NCBI RefSeq assembly: GCF_024320865.1 | Contig: NZ_JANDBD010000013.1 | Span: 124,001 to 188,000, forward strand | Reading direction: 5' to 3' | Source of the DNA: Mycolicibacterium arenosum | GTDB lineage: Bacteria; Actinomycetota; Actinomycetes; Mycobacteriales; Mycobacteriaceae | DNA: 64,000 nt | In this document: in pieces, positions 52,355 through 59,778 of the stretch | Numbering within the stretch: the stretch's first letter is position 1 | Layout of the letters: every line of letters starts with the position of its first letter | Position numbers and translations under genes: made by a program | Notes under the pieces: model-generated | The model's input: the letters and a program-made list of their open reading frames with translations, nothing else | The model's database searches: none | What the model was told of the DNA's origin: nothing

Positions 52355-53634
52355 CAGTTCACGCGCTCCGCGTGCGCCGCCGTCCGGGCCCGCGCCACCG
52401 CCGACGCGACGCGGTCCAGTACGTCGTCGCACAGCTCGGGGCTCAGCAGCAGACCCGGTTTGAACTGCAGCACACGGGGATCCAGGGTTGAGAAGATCGC
52501 CCACACGCCGTTCTCGTACAGCTCGCGCATCACGAACTTGGCGCCTTCGGGATGGGCGAACTCGAGCCCGATGACGACGCCCGCCTGCCTGATGCCGACG
52601 AACCAGTCGGGATGGTCGGCCTTGATCCGGGCCAGGCCGGTGGCGAACACCTCGGTGATGCGCTGCACCGACTCCCGGACCTCCTGGCGCTGCGTGATCT
52701 CCAGTGTCTTGATGGCCGCGACACACCCGAGTTCGGCGCCGCCGAAGGTCGAGATGTGCGCGAACCCGTCCTCGTCGAGCCAGCGTGCCGCACGCTCGCC
52801 GAGCATCGCGGCGGTGATCGGGTACATGCCGCCGGACAGGCCCTTGCCCGTCACCATGATGTCGGGTTCGATGCCGTGCCGGGTGATGCCCCACAGCTCG
52901 CCGGTCCGCATCAGACCAGTTTGCACCTCGTCTGCGATGTACAGCGAGTCGTAGCGCTCGCACAGCTCCTTGACGGCTTCGAGGTAACCCGTTGGCGGCA
53001 TGGGGAATCCGTAGGTCGCGGGGATCGTCTCCATGATCACCGCGGCGACGTCGCCACCGCGTACCGCCTGCTCCATCGCGTCGATGTCGCCGAACGGCAC
53101 CTGGATGAACTCGTCCGGCCGGTCGGCGAGGAAGAGCTTCGAGAACCGCTCGTCGCCGGTCGCGACCGCCAGACCGGTGTGTCCGTGATACGCCTTGATG
53201 ATCGAGACGATCTTGCGCCGCTGGGTGGCGTGCCGCGCGCTCTTCAGCGCGATGTCGATGGCCTCGCCGCCGCCGGAACCGAACGCCACCTTGGTGATCG
53301 ACGCCGGCGCGGACTCGACGAGTCGCTGCGCGAGCGCCGTCCTGGCCACCGAGGGGAAGTGGTGGTTGCCGACGTCGAACCGGTCCATGCCGTCGATCAG
53401 GGCGGCCATCACCTCGGGATTGCGGTGGCCGAGATTGTAGGTGCCGCCGTTGAGGTGCATGTCGATGAGCCGCTTGCCGCTCATGTCCCAGAGGAAGTAG
53501 CCCTCCCTGCGGTCGATGACCAGATCGACGCCGGCGTCGGTCCAGAACTGCGTCTTATCCGGATTCCAGTACTTCTTCGCCAGTTCCAGCACCTGCGCCT
53601 TGGACTCGAACGAGAACGTGCCGTAGTCGTACAC
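52354..53634 (-). CDS. Class III PLP-dependent aminotransferase or phospholyase
   Basis: 426-residue fold-type I PLP enzyme. Schiff-base Lys264 in VTGKGLSGG, Asp235 (IADEVQTG) binding the pyridine nitrogen, GSGGGEAID for the phosphate. Family members include GABA aminotransferases and the AGXT2L ethanolamine-phosphate and phosphohydroxylysine phospholyases. The coupled kinase gene favours a phospholyase (amino-alcohol phosphate to aldehyde, ammonia and phosphate), though an aminotransferase is not excluded. GTG 53634 is preferred to TTG 53637; AAAGGGAG lies upstream. First gene of the leftward operon. Confidence 0.85.
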   Translation of the reverse strand: MYDYGTFSFESKAQVLELAKKYWNPDKTQFWTDAGVDLVIDRREGYFLWDMSGKRLIDMHLNGGTYNLGHRNPEVMAALIDGMDRFDVGNHHFPSVARTALAQRLVESAPASITKVAFGSGGGEAIDIALKSARHATQRRKIVSIIKAYHGHTGLAVATGDERFSKLFLADRPDEFIQVPFGDIDAMEQAVRGGDVAAVIMETIPATYGFPMPPTGYLEAVKELCERYDSLYIADEVQTGLMRTGELWGITRHGIEPDIMVTGKGLSGGMYPITAAMLGERAARWLDEDGFAHISTFGGAELGCVAAIKTLEITQRQEVRESVQRITEVFATGLARIKADHPDWFVGIRQAGVVIGLEFAHPEGAKFVMRELYENGVWAIFSTLDPRVLQFKPGLLLSPELCDDVLDRVASAVARARTAAHAERVN

Positions 53635-53685
53635 CAAGGCTCCCTTTGCTGGGTCGTGGATGGTTGTCGGCGGGCGGTGAGGGCC

Positions 53686-53715
53686 ACCCTAAAAAGGTCC
53701 AACCATTTCTGTCAA
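53686..53715 (-). promoter_or_regulatory. Putative promoter of the leftward PLP-kinase-SDR-GntR operon
   Basis: Minus-strand TTGACA (53710-53715), 18-base spacer, TAGGGT (53686-53691). The predicted transcript start is about 45 bases before the GTG at 53634. Operator O2 lies entirely in the spacer. Confidence 0.65.
53693..53707. promoter_or_regulatory. Predicted GntR operator O2
   Basis: AAAGGTCCAACCATT matches the reverse complement of O1 (ATTGGTCCTACCAAT) at 11 of 15 positions, with the GGT-N4-ACC-type core kept. It occupies the spacer between the -35 and -10 of the leftward promoter. Confidence 0.6.
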
Positions 53716-53731
53716 TTGGAGCGCGTACCGG

Positions 53732-53760
53732 TTGCGCGACCTATTTGGTAGTGCCAATAT
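53732..53760 (+). promoter_or_regulatory. Putative promoter of the rightward permease-diol dehydratase operon
   Basis: TTGCGC (53732-53737), 17-base spacer, CAATAT (53755-53760). Operator O3 overlaps the spacer and -10. Predicted start about 75 bases before the permease ATG. Confidence 0.5.
53744..53758. promoter_or_regulatory. Predicted GntR operator O3
   Basis: TTTGGTAGTGCCAAT matches O1 at 12 of 15 positions and keeps TTGGTAG and CCAAT. It overlaps the rightward promoter's -10. Confidence 0.65.
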
Positions 53761-53839
53761 ACGAAAGTTCGCGCTGTGGCCGGCCTCACAAACAGGCCGC
53801 AGCCGGCTCCTACTGTCCGCCTGGAAGGTGTCCCCGCCG

Positions 53840-55375
53840 ATGACCGATCAAGTGCTGTCACGCGATGAAAACACTGGTGGTGACGTTCAGCGCCTCAAAC
53901 GGAACGCCATCGGCACCGTCGCCGTCATCTTCATGGCTGTCGCGACGGCCGCCCCGATCACCGCAATGGTCGGCAACGTACCGATCGCCGTTGGGTTCGG
54001 AAATGGTTCGCACGCACCCGCCGGCTATCTGGTGGCGACCATCGTGCTCGGCCTGTTCGCGATCGGTTACGCGACCATGGCGAAGCACATCACCACGACG
54101 GGCGCGTTCTACGGTTACATCTCCCACGGTCTCGGCCGCGTCATGGGGATGGCGAGCGGATTGCTCATCACGATGGCCTACATCGTGTTCGAGGGGTCGC
54201 TGATCGGCATCTTCTCGTACTTCTTCGCGGACTTCGCGAACACGACGTTCGGCATCACGGTGCCGTGGCTGGCGCCGGCGATCCTGATGCTGGTGCTGAA
54301 CTGCATCCTGACCTACTTCGACGTGAACCTGACGGCGAAGGTGCTCGGCGTCTTCCTCATCACCGAGATCTTCATGCTCTCGCTCGGTGCGCTGGCGGTG
54401 CTGTTCCGCGGCGGCGGTCCCGAGGGCTTCGCCGTCGCCGAGACGCTCAACCCCGTCGGGGCGTTCACCCCCGCGGCGGGAATCGTCGGCGCCAGCGCCG
54501 GACTCGGACTCTTCTTCGCGTTCTGGTCGTGGGTGGGCTTCGAGTCCACGGCGATGTACGGCGAGGAGTCCAAGGACCCGAAGCGCATCATTCCGCGCGC
54601 CACGATGATCGCCGTGCTGGGTGTAGGACTCTTCTACGTGTTCATCTCCTGGATGGCGATCGCCGGCACGGGGCCGCAGAAAGCCGTTGAGCTGGCGCAG
54701 GATTCTGCGACCGCAGGCAACATCTTCTTCGATCCGGTGCAGTCCGCCTACGGCGACTGGGCCATCACGCTGTTCAAGCTGCTGCTCGTCACGGGATCGT
54801 TCGCGTGCGGCATGGCGTTCCACAACTGCGCGTCGCGTTATCTGTACGCTCTCGGCCGCGAGGGCCTCTCGAGCGGCTTGCAGAAGACGCTGGGTGCGAC
54901 GCACCACAAGCACGGCTCGCCGTACATCGCGTCGTTCGTGCAGACCGGCATCACGCTGGTCCTGGTGCTCGCGTTCTTCGCTGCGGGGATGGATCCGTAC
55001 GTCCACCTGTACGGTCTGCTGGCGATCCTGGGCACCATGGCGATCCTCATCGTGCAGTCGTTGTGCGCGTTCGCCGTCATCGCGTTCTTCCACTTCCACA
55101 AGAACCACCCGTCGAGCGCGCACTGGTTCAAGACGTTCCTCGCTCCACTGCTCGGCGGTATCGGCATGCTCTACGTCGTATACCTGCTGTGGGTGCACAA
55201 GGACACCGCCGCGGGCGCGGCCTCCGGCACACTGCTGTTCAAGCTGACCCCGTGGATCGTCGTCGGCCTGTTCGTGCTCGGTGCGGCGATGGCGCTGTAC
55301 TTCAAGTTCCGGGATCCGGCCCGCTACGAGTTGATCGGTCGGATCGTGTACGAGGACAGCGAGGTTCGCGACTAG
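53840..55375 (+). CDS. APC superfamily permease (amine/amino-acid type)
   Basis: 511-residue transporter with about 12 transmembrane segments; APC-type sequence features GNVPIAVGFGNG in helix 1 and GFESTAMYGEESKDPKR in the loop after helix 6. Long C-terminal membrane part and charged tail. The position before the diol dehydratase genes and next to the amino-alcohol genes makes an amine or amino alcohol the most likely substrate. ATG 53840 preceded by GGAAGGTG; the long upstream frame has no permease character. First gene of the rightward operon. Confidence 0.87.
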   Translation: MTDQVLSRDENTGGDVQRLKRNAIGTVAVIFMAVATAAPITAMVGNVPIAVGFGNGSHAPAGYLVATIVLGLFAIGYATMAKHITTTGAFYGYISHGLGRVMGMASGLLITMAYIVFEGSLIGIFSYFFADFANTTFGITVPWLAPAILMLVLNCILTYFDVNLTAKVLGVFLITEIFMLSLGALAVLFRGGGPEGFAVAETLNPVGAFTPAAGIVGASAGLGLFFAFWSWVGFESTAMYGEESKDPKRIIPRATMIAVLGVGLFYVFISWMAIAGTGPQKAVELAQDSATAGNIFFDPVQSAYGDWAITLFKLLLVTGSFACGMAFHNCASRYLYALGREGLSSGLQKTLGATHHKHGSPYIASFVQTGITLVLVLAFFAAGMDPYVHLYGLLAILGTMAILIVQSLCAFAVIAFFHFHKNHPSSAHWFKTFLAPLLGGIGMLYVVYLLWVHKDTAAGAASGTLLFKLTPWIVVGLFVLGAAMALYFKFRDPARYELIGRIVYEDSEVRD

Positions 55376-55385
55376 GTTCGGCTGG

Positions 55386-55410
55386 CGGGAGCGAAGCGAC
55401 CAGGGAATCC
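55386..55410 (+). repeat. Short junction repeat, copy 2
   Basis: GCGGGAGCGAAGCGACCAGGGAATC; 22 of 25 bases are shared with copy 3. It fills the gap between permease and dehydratase genes and supplies the AGGGAA ribosome-binding site of the latter. Confidence 0.55.
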
Positions 55411-55412
55411 AG

Positions 55413-57665
55413 ATGGCAGCCGAGTTGGGCCGGTTCAGGGTCCTCGACTCGAAGCCGGTCAACCTCGACGGCTTCAGCGTCGCCGACCCGAACCTCGGCC
55501 TGGTCGCGATGGCGAGCCCCCACGACCCCTCCCCGTCATTGACGATTCAGTGGGGTGACGGTCTCCCGCATGTCACAGAACTGGACGGCAAGTCGGTCGC
55601 CGAGTTCGACGTCATCGACGAGTTCATCGCCCGCTACGGCATCGATCTCGCGGTGGCCGAGGAGGCGATGGCGCTCGACGACGTGACACTCGCGAGAATG
55701 GCGGTCGACGTCGACGTGCCACGCGCCGAGGTGGTTCGGTTGGTCGGCGGGATCACTCCGGCCAAACTGGCGCGCGTGATGGCGGTGATGACGCCCGTCG
55801 AGATGCAGATGGCGATGGCGAAGATGCGCGCCAGACGCACGCCGAGCAACCAGGCGCACGTCACCAATCAGCTCGACGATCCGCTGCTCATCGGCGCGGA
55901 CGCCGCCAGCGCCGTGGCCTACGGGTTCCGTGAGGTCGAGACCACGGTGCCGGTGCTCGGCGACGCACCGTCGAATGCCGTTGCGCTGCTGATCGGAAGC
56001 CAGGTCGGGGCACCCGGCGCGATGGCGCAGTGCTCCATCGAGGAAGCGCTCGAACTGCGGCTGGGGCTGCGCGGGCTCACCAGTTACGCCGAGACCATCT
56101 CCATCTACGGCACCGAGCAGGTGTTCGTCGACGGTGACGACACCCCGTTCAGCAAGGCGATTCTCACGTCCGCGTACGCGTCGCGCGGGCTGAAGATGCG
56201 GGTGACGAGCGGTGGCGGCGCGGAGGTGCTGATGGGCGCCGCCGAGAAGTGCTCGATCCTCTACCTGGAGTCGCGGTGCGTCTCGCTGGCGCGGGCGCTC
56301 GGCAGCCAGGGGGTACAGAACGGCGGCATCGACGGCGTCGGCGTGGTCGCGTCCGTCCCGGAGGGCATGAAGGAGCTCATCGCCGAGAACCTCATGGTGA
56401 TGATGCGCGACCTCGAATCGTGTGCGGGCAACGACAACCTGATCTCCGAATCGGACATCCGGCGCAGCGCCCACACGCTGCCGGTGCTGCTGGCGGGTGC
56501 CGACTTCATCTTCTCGGGCTTCGGTTCGATTCCCCGCTACGACAACGCCTTCGCGCTGTCCAACTTCAACTCCGACGACATGGACGACTTCCTGGTGCTG
56601 CAGCGCGACTGGGGTGCGGACGGCGGCCTGCGCACCGTCTCACCCGAGCACCTGGAGGCGGTCCGGCGACGCGGAGCCAAGGCCGTGCAGGCGGTCTTCC
56701 GGGACCTCGGGCTCGCCGACTACGACGACGCGCACGTCGAGGAGGTGGTCATGGCCAACGGTTCACGTGACCTGCCCGCCGGCCACCCGAAGATGGTCGC
56801 GGAGGCCGCGGCGTCCATCGAAGCCAAGCAGTTGACCGTATTCGACGTCATCGCGGCGCTGCACCGCGCGGGTTTCGCCGAGGAGGCGGAGGCGATCACC
56901 CGCCTCACCGAAGAGCGCATGAAGGGTGACCAGCTGCAGACGTCGGCGATCTTCGACGAGAAGTTCCGCGTGCTGTCCAAGCTGACCGACCCGAACGACT
57001 ACGCCGGTCCCGGAACGGGTTACGCGCTCAGCGAGCAGCGGCGCGCGGAGATCGACGCGATCCGGCAGGCTCGCACATCGGCGGAACTGACGGCCGATCA
57101 GGCCGAGCATCAAGGCCACGTCACGGTCACCGAGATCGAACCGGCGCGGCAGGGCGGCGACCCTCGCGAGGTGTGCATCGGGCTCTCGCCGGCGTGGGGG
57201 CGCAGCGTGTGGCTGACGCTGTGCGGGCTCACGATCGGCGAGGTGCTGCGGCAGCTCTCGGCGGGCCTCGAGGAGGAGGGCTGCGTGCCGCGGCTGGTGC
57301 GGGTGCGGTCGACCATCGACGTCGGCCTCATCGGGCTCACCGCCGCCCGGCTGTCGGGCTCGGGTATCGGGATAGGGTTGCAGGGCAAGGGGACCGCGCT
57401 GATTCACCGGCGCGACCTGGCCCCGCTGGCCAACCTGGAACTGTTCAGCGTGGCTCCGCTGCTGACCGCGCAGCAGTACCGCGAACTGGGCAAGAACGCC
57501 GCCAGACACGCCAAGGGAATGGCGCCGGTGCCGATCTTCACCGGCGGCACCGACGAATCCATCTCCGCGCGCTATCACGCCCGCGCCGTCGCCATGGTGG
57601 CGTTGGAGCGCGAGGCGTTCGAGCCGGGCCAGCCGCCGGTGACGGTGCAGGTGACGCGACCGTGA
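55413..57665 (+). CDS. Coenzyme-B12-dependent diol/glycerol dehydratase, fused large (PduC) and medium (PduD) subunits
   Basis: 750-residue fusion converting a 1,2-diol to the aldehyde by adenosylcobalamin radical chemistry. Residues ~1-555 match PduC: LDGKSVAEFDVIDEFIA, RARRTPSNQAHVTN and YASRGLKMR. Active-site residues appear at a constant +6 offset from Klebsiella oxytoca numbering (from memory): Gln147, His149, Glu176, Glu227, Gln302, Asp341, Ser368. Residues ~570-750 match PduD (RLSGSGIGIGLQGKGT, NLELFSVAPLLT, YRELGKNAARHAKG). ATG 55413, 37 bases after the permease. Stop overlaps the small-subunit GTG by 4 bases. No cobalamin riboswitch is possible in the gap. Confidence 0.93.
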   Translation: MAAELGRFRVLDSKPVNLDGFSVADPNLGLVAMASPHDPSPSLTIQWGDGLPHVTELDGKSVAEFDVIDEFIARYGIDLAVAEEAMALDDVTLARMAVDVDVPRAEVVRLVGGITPAKLARVMAVMTPVEMQMAMAKMRARRTPSNQAHVTNQLDDPLLIGADAASAVAYGFREVETTVPVLGDAPSNAVALLIGSQVGAPGAMAQCSIEEALELRLGLRGLTSYAETISIYGTEQVFVDGDDTPFSKAILTSAYASRGLKMRVTSGGGAEVLMGAAEKCSILYLESRCVSLARALGSQGVQNGGIDGVGVVASVPEGMKELIAENLMVMMRDLESCAGNDNLISESDIRRSAHTLPVLLAGADFIFSGFGSIPRYDNAFALSNFNSDDMDDFLVLQRDWGADGGLRTVSPEHLEAVRRRGAKAVQAVFRDLGLADYDDAHVEEVVMANGSRDLPAGHPKMVAEAAASIEAKQLTVFDVIAALHRAGFAEEAEAITRLTEERMKGDQLQTSAIFDEKFRVLSKLTDPNDYAGPGTGYALSEQRRAEIDAIRQARTSAELTADQAEHQGHVTVTEIEPARQGGDPREVCIGLSPAWGRSVWLTLCGLTIGEVLRQLSAGLEEEGCVPRLVRVRSTIDVGLIGLTAARLSGSGIGIGLQGKGTALIHRRDLAPLANLELFSVAPLLTAQQYRELGKNAARHAKGMAPVPIFTGGTDESISARYHARAVAMVALEREAFEPGQPPVTVQVTRP

Positions 57666-58030
57666 GTTCCGGCGAGCAGGAGCGTAGCGACCGGGGAATC
57701 GACTCGAAGTTCACCGTGCAGAACGCCGTCGACGGCAAGCTCGGGCTGTCCGACCTGCGGATGGATCCGAAGGCCCTCGCCCACCAGGCCGTCGTGGCCG
57801 AGGAGGGCGGCAACCCGCAACTGGCCGAGAACTTCCTGCGCGCAGCCGAATTGACCCTTCTCGACGACGAGGAGGTGCTGAGCCTGTACGAGGCGCTGCG
57901 CCCGTACCGGTCGTCGGCCGTCCAGTTGGAGGAGCTGCGGGTGTCGCTGGAGCGGCGGGGCGCGGCGCGCTGCGCCGAGCTGGTGCGTCAGGCGGCGGAC
58001 GTGTACGCCAGGCGAGGCCTGTTGAGGTGA
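57662..58030 (+). CDS. pduE: Diol dehydratase small subunit (PduE-like)
   Basis: 122-residue small subunit of the B12 dehydratase. Helical core with LGLSDLRMDPKALAHQAVVAEEGGNPQLAENFLRAAEL-type sequence (LSDLRMDP, NPQLAENFLRAAEL) and LRPYRSSA. The first ~14 residues (SSGEQERSDRGIDS) are encoded by junction-repeat copy 3 and are unlikely to be ancestral. GTG start overlaps the previous stop (GTGA) and its own stop overlaps the reactivase GTG in the same manner. Confidence 0.9.
   Translation: MSSGEQERSDRGIDSKFTVQNAVDGKLGLSDLRMDPKALAHQAVVAEEGGNPQLAENFLRAAELTLLDDEEVLSLYEALRPYRSSAVQLEELRVSLERRGAARCAELVRQAADVYARRGLLR
57671..57700 (+). repeat. Short junction repeat, copy 3, inside the PduE N-terminal codons
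   Basis: GGCGAGCAGGAGCGTAGCGACCGGGGAATC in the start region of the small subunit. It encodes the residues GEQERSDRGI, so a repeat element has been captured into the reading frame. Confidence 0.6.
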
Positions 58031-59778
58031 ATCCCCGAGCCGTGATCGTCGCGGGAATCGACGTCGGCAACCACACCACCGAACTGGTGCTGGCCCGCGT
58101 GGAGAACGGCACGGTCGTCACCCTCGCGCACGGGCAGTCGCCGACCCGCGGCAGGAAGGGGTCGGCGGACTCCCTCGCGGGGGCCGCGGCGCTGCTGCAC
58201 AGGATGGAGGTCGACGCGGGCGTGGCGGCCGACGAACTACTGCTGTCGGCGCTGCGCCCGGTCGACACCGCGACGGCGCCGCTACCGCCCGCCACGTCGC
58301 CGCGCGCACCCGTCAGGAACCTGCGCCGGCCCGACGCCAGCACGCCTGCGGGAGCGGGATACGGTGTCGGACGGCATGTTCCGCTCGACGAGCTGACGGG
58401 TGAGGTCGCCGACGGCCCGGTGGTGATCTCCGTGGGTGCGGGCGTCGACTTCGAGGACGCCGCCCGTGCGATCACGCTGGCCGTCGAGCGCGGCTGGCGG
58501 ATCGTGGGCGTGGTGGCGGCCCAGGACGACGCCGTGCTGATCCGCAATCGCATCCCCGTCGACGTCCCGGTCGTGGACGAGTCCGACGTCGACGGGCTCG
58601 CACGCGGGGCGCTCATCGCCGTCGAGGTGGTCGAGGAGGGTCGGGCCTATCGTGCGATGGCCGACCCGATCGCGTTGACCGCCGCCCTGAACCTTCCGCT
58701 CGACGCGCTGGCTGACGTCGCCGAATTCTGCAGGGAACTGGCGGATTCCGCCGCACTGGCCGTCACGCCGCGGATGGGTCCGCCCGACCCGCCCGCCGTC
58801 GACGAGGACTTCGTCGACTGCCACGTGGACGGCACCGTGGTGCGCTACACGCCCGCGCAGGCGCACGCGGTGTTGCGACTGTCCCCGCCGGGTGGCGTGG
58901 AGAGGGTGCGGTTGCGCTCGGTGCCGACGGCCGAGGACGGGCTGACCGTCGAGGACGCGTTCTTCACCGATCTGGCGTCGCTCGACAACGGGGCGTGGCT
59001 GCGGCGCGGCGTGGCGGAGGCACACGGCACCGTCGTCGCCATGCTCGCCGCCGACGAGGTAGCCGACGCCGCAAGCACGTTGACCGAGCTGACCGGCCGG
59101 CCGGCCCGAACCCTGGCCACCGAACCCGAGGCCGCGGCCCGTGGTGCCCGCACCACACCGGGGCTGCCGCCGGACACGGTGGTCTGCGACATCGGCGGCG
59201 GCACCATCGATGTCATCGGTGCCGATCGGACCGTCGTCGCCGCGGGGGCGGGGGAGGCCATCACGATCGCCGTCGCACGGGTGCTCGGTATCCCGCGTGC
59301 GCTGGCCGAGACCGTCAAGCGGTCGCCCGCCATCCGCGTCGAGGGCCCGCACGTCGCCCACGAGGAGGACGGCCGCCGCGTGTTCCTCGACGCGCCAGCA
59401 CAATCCGACGCGATCGGACGACTCTGCACCAGGGGCAGCGCCGGTCTGGTGCCGTTTTCGAATCGCCTGGCCGCCGAGGAGTGGCGCAGCCTGCGTCTGG
59501 CGATCAAACAGGAGACCATCGCCGCGAACATCGCACGGTGCATGCGGGCGTTCCCCAAACCGCCGACAGCGCTGCTGCTGGCCGGCGGTGGGGCACTCGA
59601 CGACGAACTGCTCCGGACCGTGGCCGAGGCGCTGCGTACCGTGCCCGTCGTGGTCGGCAGGGCCGACGTCGAGGGCAGGCACGGACCGCGGTTCGCGGTG
59701 GCGTGCGGGCTGATTCACCTCTTCGCGTCGGGCGCTGCCGAGGGTCGGGCCGACAGTGCGGCGGCGAGCAACGCGTAG
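58027..59778 (+). CDS. pduG: Diol dehydratase reactivating factor, large subunit (PduG/DdrA-like)
   Basis: 583-residue ATPase of the actin/Hsp70 fold that releases damaged cobalamin from inactivated dehydratase. Phosphate-1 motif AGIDVGNHTTELVLA, swiveling domain in the middle and phosphate-2 motif DIGGGTIDVIG. Works with a small subunit (PduH/DdrB), which is not encoded in the window. GTG start overlaps the pduE stop. The 3' end overlaps the convergent MFS gene by 64 bases. Confidence 0.9.
   Translation: MNPRAVIVAGIDVGNHTTELVLARVENGTVVTLAHGQSPTRGRKGSADSLAGAAALLHRMEVDAGVAADELLLSALRPVDTATAPLPPATSPRAPVRNLRRPDASTPAGAGYGVGRHVPLDELTGEVADGPVVISVGAGVDFEDAARAITLAVERGWRIVGVVAAQDDAVLIRNRIPVDVPVVDESDVDGLARGALIAVEVVEEGRAYRAMADPIALTAALNLPLDALADVAEFCRELADSAALAVTPRMGPPDPPAVDEDFVDCHVDGTVVRYTPAQAHAVLRLSPPGGVERVRLRSVPTAEDGLTVEDAFFTDLASLDNGAWLRRGVAEAHGTVVAMLAADEVADAASTLTELTGRPARTLATEPEAAARGARTTPGLPPDTVVCDIGGGTIDVIGADRTVVAAGAGEAITIAVARVLGIPRALAETVKRSPAIRVEGPHVAHEEDGRRVFLDAPAQSDAIGRLCTRGSAGLVPFSNRLAAEEWRSLRLAIKQETIAANIARCMRAFPKPPTALLLAGGGALDDELLRTVAEALRTVPVVVGRADVEGRHGPRFAVACGLIHLFASGAAEGRADSAAASNA

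Noticed and set aside
55376..55412. Possible cobalamin riboswitch before the B12-dependent dehydratase
   Set aside because: Only 37 bases separate permease and dehydratase genes, and the 5' region before the permease is short and taken up by the operator/promoter; there is no room for the aptamer.
55413..57665. Ethanolamine ammonia-lyase (EutB-EutC fusion) as the identity of the B12 enzyme
   Set aside because: The active-site residues and motifs (RARRTPSNQAHVTN, YASRGLKMR, LSGSGIGIG) are those of PduC/PduD; EutBC motifs are absent.
48993..59778. Microcompartment shell genes for the amino-alcohol/diol locus
   Set aside because: No BMC-domain or BMV-type small protein was found in any frame of this block, so the window itself does not encode a shell.
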